Positions 11,801 to 20,800 of a stretch of 64,000 bases of DNA are shown here, one piece after another; the first letter of the stretch is position 1, and each line of letters opens with the position of its first letter. The notes beneath the pieces are model-generated. The model did not search any database, had not been told where the DNA came from, and saw only the letters and a list, made by a program, of their open reading frames with translations. The stretch comes from Azolla caroliniana (lineage: Eukaryota; Polypodiophyta): positions 8,184,001 through 8,248,000 of the forward strand of contig JBHGNT010000011.1 of the NCBI GenBank assembly GCA_043228905.1. The letters run 5' to 3'. The translations under genes were made by a program, and so were the position numbers.

Positions 11801-14800
11801 CATATAGTGCAAGTTGTTCTAGTGTGTCAGCATCGTCTGGCACAATTACACAAATATATATTAACGTTTTTTAAGGGGCCAACATGACCTATGAGGCCAA
11901 TTGAAAGATTCTATGTTAGAATGTTGTCTCATCTTTGGGATTAAAAGAACAAAATAATATAACTAAATGAGAATTGCTTGAGAAATCTGAGAATCTTGAC
12001 AGGTAAGCACTTAATGTCCTCAACTTAGATGGACTGAAACTTTTGCCTTTGAAAGGTCTTCAACAAGGACCGATCAAAGATGGAGAGGTCTCTGAAGTGA
12101 GGAAGGTCTCTTCGTTGTCTAGTGATAGTGGCCTTTATTTGTTAGTGACAAGGGTGGTGGGATCATTGTTAGAGTCTAACTAATTAATTAATCAAAACAT
12201 AATGAATTGTAGACTAAAGAAAGGAAAGAGGGGTGCTAAACCACTCAACCACCCCCTAGCAATGACGTGAGATGGACCCAGACCTCCTCGATGTCCCATA
12301 CCATTGAGGGTTGATGTGAGTTGTACCTTGGGTCTTGCGAGGATCGCACGTGCTTAGTTCACAAGAGCCATAGTCACATTGTCGTAGTCTCAACATAAGT
12401 GAGACATAAGTCAAGGCTCCTTGGATAAGAAGGTAGGTAACCTCGTTACATAGGTAGAAACCTTAGGTTCTGATGTGTTCGTACTTAATAGTTATCCCAC
12501 ACCATAGAATTGAATATTACAATTCATAGCCTCGTTCCTTTCAGAATTAACCCATTGGTACTCATCATAAGATTAGGAAAATCTATAGAAAACCTGGCTC
12601 ATGATCAGTTATGGTTATGCTTTTCCAATGACTATTCGAGGGAAATGTGTTTGATGTGCTTTTCCAACTAAAAGATTGATCAATTAGGCAAGTATACCAT
12701 TATAGTTGAGAACTATAAAAGGTCTACAAACTTATGAGGCTAATTTAGTGCACTTACCCGTAGATAAGGTTTTAAGAGTTTAAAGTATAAATACTATTTG
12801 TCTAAGGTTAAATACACGAGGTTGCCAATGCTTGTTGGCATAAAATCATGCTCTATACTAAGTAATAGTAACTTGTCTCGTGCAATATGAAACATATGTT
12901 TGCATATCTTGTAGTTTATACAATGTATAACTCATGACGGTGAATGTTTGCACCACCTTGAGGCTCGTGGCTAAAATAATACATCAATATAAAGAACTAT
13001 TCTAATCGAGGAGGTTCAGGTCCCTCTCACGTCGTTTCTAGGGGGTGGTCATGAGGTTTGGCACCCCTCTTTCCTTTCAGAATTAACTTACACATACTCA
13101 TCGTAAGATTAGGAAAAAACTACGTAAAACCTATCTCATGATCAATTATCACGTTGTCGTGTTATTCTGCATGCGCAGGAGAAACCAAGGTGGGACTGTG
13201 GGGGCCTTGAACCGGGGAATAACCGAACAGAGGGAGGAGCGACACGAAACCACGACCGAGCCGCGCACACAAATACATAGAGAACTCACAACGAATATCG
13301 AACAACGAATAAGGCAAATATATAGTTATGATCAAGATTACAGCTGGTTAGCCGGTAAGCGTTAACGCTTTGACACCAACTAACACAACGCCCACAGACA
13401 ACGCGAGATGGAGCCTCTGCTAGAAGCACTCGGGCTTTCCACGAAGCAGTGGCAGCCTCCCAAAACCTGCAGAGAACGATGAAAGACAGAGAAGAGCTCG
13501 GTCCTAGTCCGACAACACTTCGTCCTCCACCACGCCCCCCTCACTCTGTCCCCTTTCCTCTCCTTTTATAGCCCAAGGAGAGAGACGTTACAGTCTGTTA
13601 CATCACTTTTATTCCCTGTCCTTTTGGATAGAGATACTCCTCGATTCCCTACCTAATGCATACGCGCTACCTAGGATATTCACATCGCCGACTTGTACCT
13701 AACTATGTACAATACATCAAAACATGTGCCCGCGTGTAAGGGTCGGGTCACGCACACTATTCACCGATTCCTCGTAGGATGGTTTTCTCCACGACATCTG
13801 CCCCCACCTAACCGCGCATCCACTGGTATGCACCAGAATAGCCCTTTGCTGGAGAAGACCGGCCCGCGCTTATCTTTCGTTCTCTGGATCGCCATCCGCT
13901 CTGAACTGGTCGCCGTCGCTATCCATGTCCTCTGGGTTCGGTTAGTCCTCGTGCCACTTCTTGAACGCCTTGTTCCTCTTCCTGGCCACCGGCACAGCTA
14001 TTCTCGTTCCGTTGAGCTCTGCGAGATGGTAGGTGCCGTTGTCATTGGCGCTTGTCACCGCGTAAGGCCCAAACCACCTCGCAAATTTCCGCATCGCCTT
14101 GTGCTGGTTGTCGAGGCTGCTGTCGTAGACCAGAACCCAATCGCTTTCCTCGGTTTTCTTCGGTTGTAATCGGTGAGTTTGGTCGAATCGCCCCTTGTTC
14201 TTTGTCCTTTCCGCATGCAGCTTCGCCGTTGCTTGTTCCACGTCCTCTGGTCTTCGCTCGAGCTGTCGGATTCGCGCTGCTAACAGCTCCTCCCGGCTCA
14301 TCTCGTCTCTCCAGTCCACCGCGGCCCATGAGGAGATCGTTCGCTCCATCGGCATGATCGGTTTTTGCCCGTACATCAGCTCTACCGGCATGAACCCGGT
14401 TATCGAACTGTGCGTAGTTCGGTTTGCCCACAACGCGTTAAGGTAGGAGCCGCGACCAATTCTCGACTTGGCCTTCACATGCTCGTACCAACGCCTTTAC
14501 GATTGGCCCGTGTTTGCGTTCCACCTTCTCGTTTGCCTCCGGATTGTACGCCGTGGTGAGCGAGAGTTTAACCCCTAACCGATCAAACAACTCTTCGGCC
14601 TCTTGTGCATCTAGTTCTCCACGGTCCGCTACGATCTTCCCTACGCACCCATACCGACATACCACCTCTTCGATCACGAACCGGCACACAGCCGCGGTCG
14701 TCTTGTTCGGTAACGCTCGGCCCTCCTCTTAGTTCGTCAGGTCCTCTCGTGCTAGCACCAGGTATCGCATCTGCCCTACACCTATCGACATCGTCACTAG

Positions 14801-17800
14801 ATCCACGATCCACTCGAAGTGGATGGTCGGCGGGTAAGTCGGATGCAGTTTGTCTCGATGTCGGACTATGGAATGCATCTGATAGCTTTCGCGGATGCAG
14901 GTCTCCACGATCTGCTACGATCTTCCCTATGCACCCGTATCGACATATCACCTCTTCGATCACGAACCGGCACATGGCCGCGGTCGTCTTGTTCGGTAAC
15001 GCTCGGCCCTCCTCCTGGTTCGTTAGGTTCTCTCATGCTAGCACCAGGTATCGCATCTGCCCTACACCCATCAACATCGTCACCAGATCCACGATCCACT
15101 TGAAGTGGATGGTCGGCGGGTAAGTCAGATGTAGTTCGTCTCAATGTCGGACTATGGAATGCATCTGACAGCTTTCGCAAGTCGTTACGAACCGATGCCG
15201 TCTCGGTATAGTCCCAACCACAAGTACTTCTCCTGTAGCTTCTCGAACGTGGCCCATGTCCCCCGATGTCTGGCCCAAGGACTCTCGTGGTACGCCGTCA
15301 GCAATGCTTCCTGTTCCTCCTTTCTCGCCACTACCCGGAGTGGGACGCCGTCTCGCTTCTTCGGGTGCTTCCATATGCTTCTGTCCCGTAGGAAGAATCG
15401 GTACGCTTTCTTTCGGATCTGGTTAGCCTTTTCCTTTGTCCACCCCGCGTCCGGCGTCATCGTTTTCAGGAACCCACTGATCTGGAGCCACTCCCCGTCG
15501 TACTTGCTCTCGTCGAACTCGTTAAGCACCGGAGTGCCCCCCTTTCTTGTCGTCACGTAAGCTATCTCGAAGAAGTCCACGCCAACTTCTTCGTCGTTTG
15601 AAACCAAGCCGCCCTTGTCATCAAACCTCGTTCTCGAACCTCGAAAGCATGTCGGCCATGGTGTTGTCCTTCCCGGAGATGTGCCGTATCTCCGGATTCA
15701 GGGACTTCATGTACGCTATCCACCTGAGCATTGCCAGGTTCGGCACCGCGCATCCGGAAACCATACCGAGAATCGGTAGGCAGTCCGTCTCTATTATTAC
15801 CTCTGTCCCTATTAGGTAGTCTTTGTCGGCCTTGACCGCCGAAACGATACCCCAGAGTTCGCGTTTAACTTGGGCGTATCCTTGCTGTCGCTCGCCGAAC
15901 CGGATGGGGAACCTCGTGCCATTCTCATCCTCCTGGTTGATCAGCCATCCGATTCTAGTCGGACTCGTGTCTACGGTTACATGAATCAGAACATGTTTAC
16001 CGTAGACCGCTTTTGGAAGTGTTAGTGCTGCGGCAAGCGCTTCTTTCATTTTCCGGACGGACTCTACATGCTCCCCGCCCCACTTGAACTTGCGCCCTTT
16101 TTTCAACAACCCGTAGAGTGGTTCCGCGATATGGGTGTAATGTGGGATCCAGATGTGGTAGAAGGCGCAAGCTCCCAAGAACCTCCGAACTTCTATAACT
16201 GCCCTGTAGTCTCCCTTCATTGCGGAGATAGCTTCCACCTTAGTCGGAGACGGTTTCCGGCCATAAGGCCCACACAGGTGTCCAACGATCATGATTTTCG
16301 ATTGTCCGAAACCCGATTTCTCCCCGGAGAAGGTGAGCTGCGTGCCTTCCAGCTTTTGTAGCACCTTCTCGCAGTCTCCGATGTGATCCGAGACGAATTT
16401 TTGACACCCGTCCGATCCGATTGTTTTGTCCTTATCCTCCACCGGACTTCCCTTGATCGGAATGTCATCCAAAAACGGCATGGTGATGTCCGGGATGCAG
16501 TCCCTTAGCACCTTATTCATCGGATTCACCATGTGCGCTACCGAGTTTGTTCCCCCTTGCGGAAGGGTACACATCCGCACTAGGTCGAGAGGAGTCCGCA
16601 TTGTCGTAATATCCTTGCTCTCTACGGCTAGTTGGAATTGGTCGTACCCCGAGTACAGATCCCCAATTGAGTAAATCGACCTTCCGTTGAAGGCCTTCGT
16701 GAACTTGTCAATGGTCGGTCCGATTCCTACGTTCCAAATGGTCACCCTGTTGACCGGCTGCAAGTCCTGAATAAAGCGCAACGTGCCGTTCTTCTTTGGC
16801 ACGGTAAACCACCGATTCGAGTATGGGGCACTTGACGGTTCGAGGATGCCCATCTCCACCTTCTGCTTCAACAGTTCCATCAGCTTCGGGATGTGAGCTC
16901 TGGGTATTGGAATTGGTTTGAGATTCCACGACACATGTGGTACCGTGAAGATAACCATCGGCTCAACAACTGTCGGGTCTACGCACCTGATCTCTTCCGA
17001 CGAGAATGCGAAGACCTTCCCGTGCCTCCCGAGCATTCTTTGAAACCGTTCCTCCTGCGCCGGCAGTAGAAAGCCACCCCCACCAACCTTGCGCTCCCGT
17101 AGCGTTATGTTGGTGAACCAGTGTCCTATGCCGGCCGGATCTCGTAGACTTGGGTTCGACGCGACCCCTTTCATCCGTAACTCGTTGCCCTCCGGCAAGG
17201 GTGCCGCGACTGGCCTCACCTTCCGGTCCGCAGTCTTGTACTTCGTATGCACATGGACCGTCTGATCCAACTCGACCCTCTCCCCGAAGTCGGCGATGAC
17301 TTCGTACATCATTTCCAAACTAACCGGAATGGTCCGGTCTTCGTTGGGGCCTTCTTCGAACACCTTCTTTAAGTCCCCCAAGGTGTCGTTGAAAGAGACC
17401 GCCTCCACGGCTCCACCAATCTCATCATTGGGGCCTAGGACTCCGCAGGCCCTGAGATGTTCCACCGTCCGTTTCTTCTCCCGACCGCTAATGTCGGGTA
17501 TCGTACAACCTCCGTTGTCGGAGAACCAAAATTTCCTATCTATAGTACAGGGTTTCCTTCCTATGGTACACGTTTGGGATTTTTCCAGGGTGTTCGGACT
17601 ACTGCGGCCCCACGCCTTGATAGCCCTCTCTAAAAATTCCCTCGGCTTTCGCCGCCGAGGGTCTCGCGGTTGCGCTCGTGGTTCAGTCGCATCGTCAGAA
17701 ATTGGACGGAGTGTCGCCCATCTTGGCTCTTCACGCGTACATAAGTTGAACCGTTATCCAGCACCTTCATCTCCATGCATGTTGCCGTAATGTATGATTC

Positions 17801-20800
17801 TCTGAGTATCAGCGGGTGCGAGAATGTCTCCTGCACGAAGAAGTGCTGGTCAATCTCGACATCACCGATTTTGACCCGTACATTTGGGCAGGTCCCGTGT
17901 AGATCCTCCGTGGCGCGCGTCGCCGCTCGTACTTTCCGCCTGTGCGTGGTGTTGATCGGCCACTTGCCCTTCTTGTAGAAGTCCATAGACATCAGGTTGA
18001 TCTCCGAATTGTGGTCTACCAACGCTACCACCAGCTCCTGGACGTCTCCGATCCGAACGGGGGTCTCTGTAGTGGCTCTAGCCCAATGCAGCCTCGAATA
18101 GTGGCTTTTTGCCAACTCGTCCTCCAGGGCCATATCTTCCAGGTGCGTCGTTCGCACCTCCACCGGCTTCTCCGGCTTTGGCTCCGGCTTCGTCGAAAGC
18201 CGTTTCCTCTTCACCAAGTCCACGATGGAGTCGTGGAACTCCTTGGCGATCCCGAGCACTTCCCTTAACGACAGTTCCACCTTGCTGTCGAGGATTCGTT
18301 CCTCTAGGACCTTTTGCAGATTCGTCGTCCTTTCTATCTCGGTGCTCAGCCGATAACCGGCCTTCTTTGTCTTGTTTGGTGCGCCGGTGGTATCAACGTC
18401 ATTCTTCTTTGACCCGAACCGGGTCTCGTACCGCTGCGAGGGTCTGGCCCCTCCGGCTTTTCCCGCACGCTTGTCCTCTACCAGAACCTTGTAGTTCTGG
18501 CACGCGGCTTCAACGAAGTTGGTCTTTTCCTCGACCGAGTCGTCCCACCCGGTGACCTCCCGGACCCGCCTTTCCGCGCGGTTCGCTTCCTCCTTCCTCA
18601 GCCGCATGCCGGCGAGGCCTTCTAGCACCAACGGCCAGAACCCGGAGTCCTTCGTCCTCCGGCCTTCGTCACTCCCGACCCGGATTCCTGCCAACACCGA
18701 GTAGTGGATGGTCTCCGCATGGCGCGCCGACCGGGTTGTCCCACCCGGTGACCTCCCGGACCCGCCTTTCCGCGTGGTCTGCTTCCTCCTTCCTCAGATG
18801 CATGCTGGCGAGGCCTTCTAGCACCAACGGCCAGAACCCGGAGTCCTTCGTCCTCCGGCCTTCGTCACTCCCGACCCGGATTCTTGCCAACACCGAGTAG
18901 TGGATGGTCTCCGCATGGCGCGCTGACCGGGTTGTCCCACCCGGTGACCTCCCGGACCCGCCTTTCCGCGTGGTCTGCTTCCTCCTTCCTCAGATGCATG
19001 CTGGCGAGGCCTTCTAGCACCAACGGCCAGAACCCGGAGTCCTTCGTCCTCCGGCCTTTGTCACTCTCGACTCAGATTCCTGCTGATGTCGAGTAGTGGA
19101 TGGTCTCCGCATGGCGCGCCGCCGCTTCGTCCATCAGCCGCTTCATTCCTCTGCATCCGATGTTCAACTCCAGGGCTCTCCGGGGCTCACTAGCATGCAC
19201 CTGCCTGTTCCACAAGTACACCACGTAGCCCTGAGCGCTTCCGCGAAATCCTCGTAGTCCTTTCGGATGTGACCGACCGCGTCACACAAGCACCGATGCC
19301 CAGCCGGAGGCCTTCAGTCGTGAGGCCGCTCGCCGCCGTCCCTCCTTGCCTGTGCAATTTGGAGGTCTCGTACCATCTGCGTCAGCTCTTCTAGAGCCGC
19401 TCCTCCGGACGGGCCTTTGACCACACTGGTCGATGTTGAGCCTATCTCGAGCCAATCTTGGGTTTCCTCCCTTAGCACCGGCGGGGTCCCTCGAGCTTTC
19501 TTGCCGCAACAGATCCCGCCCCTGATGAGCCCTTGTCGCCCCACTCACGCCGTCGGTCGAAATGGCCGCACACTCTTTTCACCACGGCCCAATCGGTCGT
19601 CAGGCCGTCGTCTGTCTCCAGCAAGAGACCCACTTGCTCTTTTCACCACGGCCCAATCGGTCGTTAGGCCGTCGTCTGTCTCCAGCAAGAGACCCACTTG
19701 CTCCCGGTCCCACACGTCCACAGCCTTTACGAACAACGGAACCCGGTTCGTATCTAGTATGGTCTTGTCCAGTGTCGAGAGCTGTGCAAAGCGTTCCTCA
19801 AACTCCCGGAGGAGCACCGACGTGTTTCTCCCCTTTTCGGGTGTCTCCACCCATTCCATGAAGTCCCGCTTCGATAGCCGATGCGCGTCATCAAGCCTGT
19901 ACTTCTCCAGGAGTTGACCTTTGAATTCTTCCCAGGTCCGGCACTCAACCCGCACCTCGAGCACGTCCGTATGGATGCCCGACATTGCCACCCGAGGGAA
20001 TCCGGCCAGCCGCCTGTCCTCTAGAATGTCCCTGATTACCATTTCGGCTCGGTAGGCCTCCAGATAGCTTGTGGCGTCCTTCCCACCGAACCGGCCTATT
20101 GTACCAACAATCGCTTTGATGGCCCTGTCGAGGGCGCCTGTACCCTCACGTGCACTCACTATCCAATCAACAGCAAAAGCCATGGCTTCGGCAAGCTCCG
20201 ATCCCCTCATCTTTCGATTCCTCTACCGCCTTGTTTCACGTCGGGTTCACCAAATAATGTCTTGTTATTCTGCACGTGCAGGAGAAACCAAGGCGGGACC
20301 GTGGGGGCCCTGAACCGGGGAATACCCGAACAGAGGGTGGAGCGACATGAAACCACGGCCGAGCCGTGCACACAAATAAATACATAGAGAATTCACAATG
20401 AAGATCAAACAACGAATAAGGCAAATATATAGTTATGATCAAGATTACAGCTGGCTAGCCGGTAAGCGTCAACGCGTTGACACCAACTCACACAACGCAC
20501 ACAGACAACGCGAGATGGAGCCTCTGCTGGAAGCACTCGGACTTTCCACGAAGCAGTGGCAGCCTCCTAAAACCTGCAGAGAACGATGAAAGACAGAGGA
20601 GAAGAGCTCGGTCCCAGTCCAACAGCACTTCGTCCTCCACCACGCCCCCCTCACTCAGTCCCCTTTCCTCTCCTTTTATAGCCCAATGAGAGAGAGACGT
20701 TACAGTCTGTTACATCACTTTTATTCTCTGTCCTTTTGGATAGAGATACTCCTCGATCCCTACCTAATGCATACGTGCTACCTAGGATATTCACATCGCC

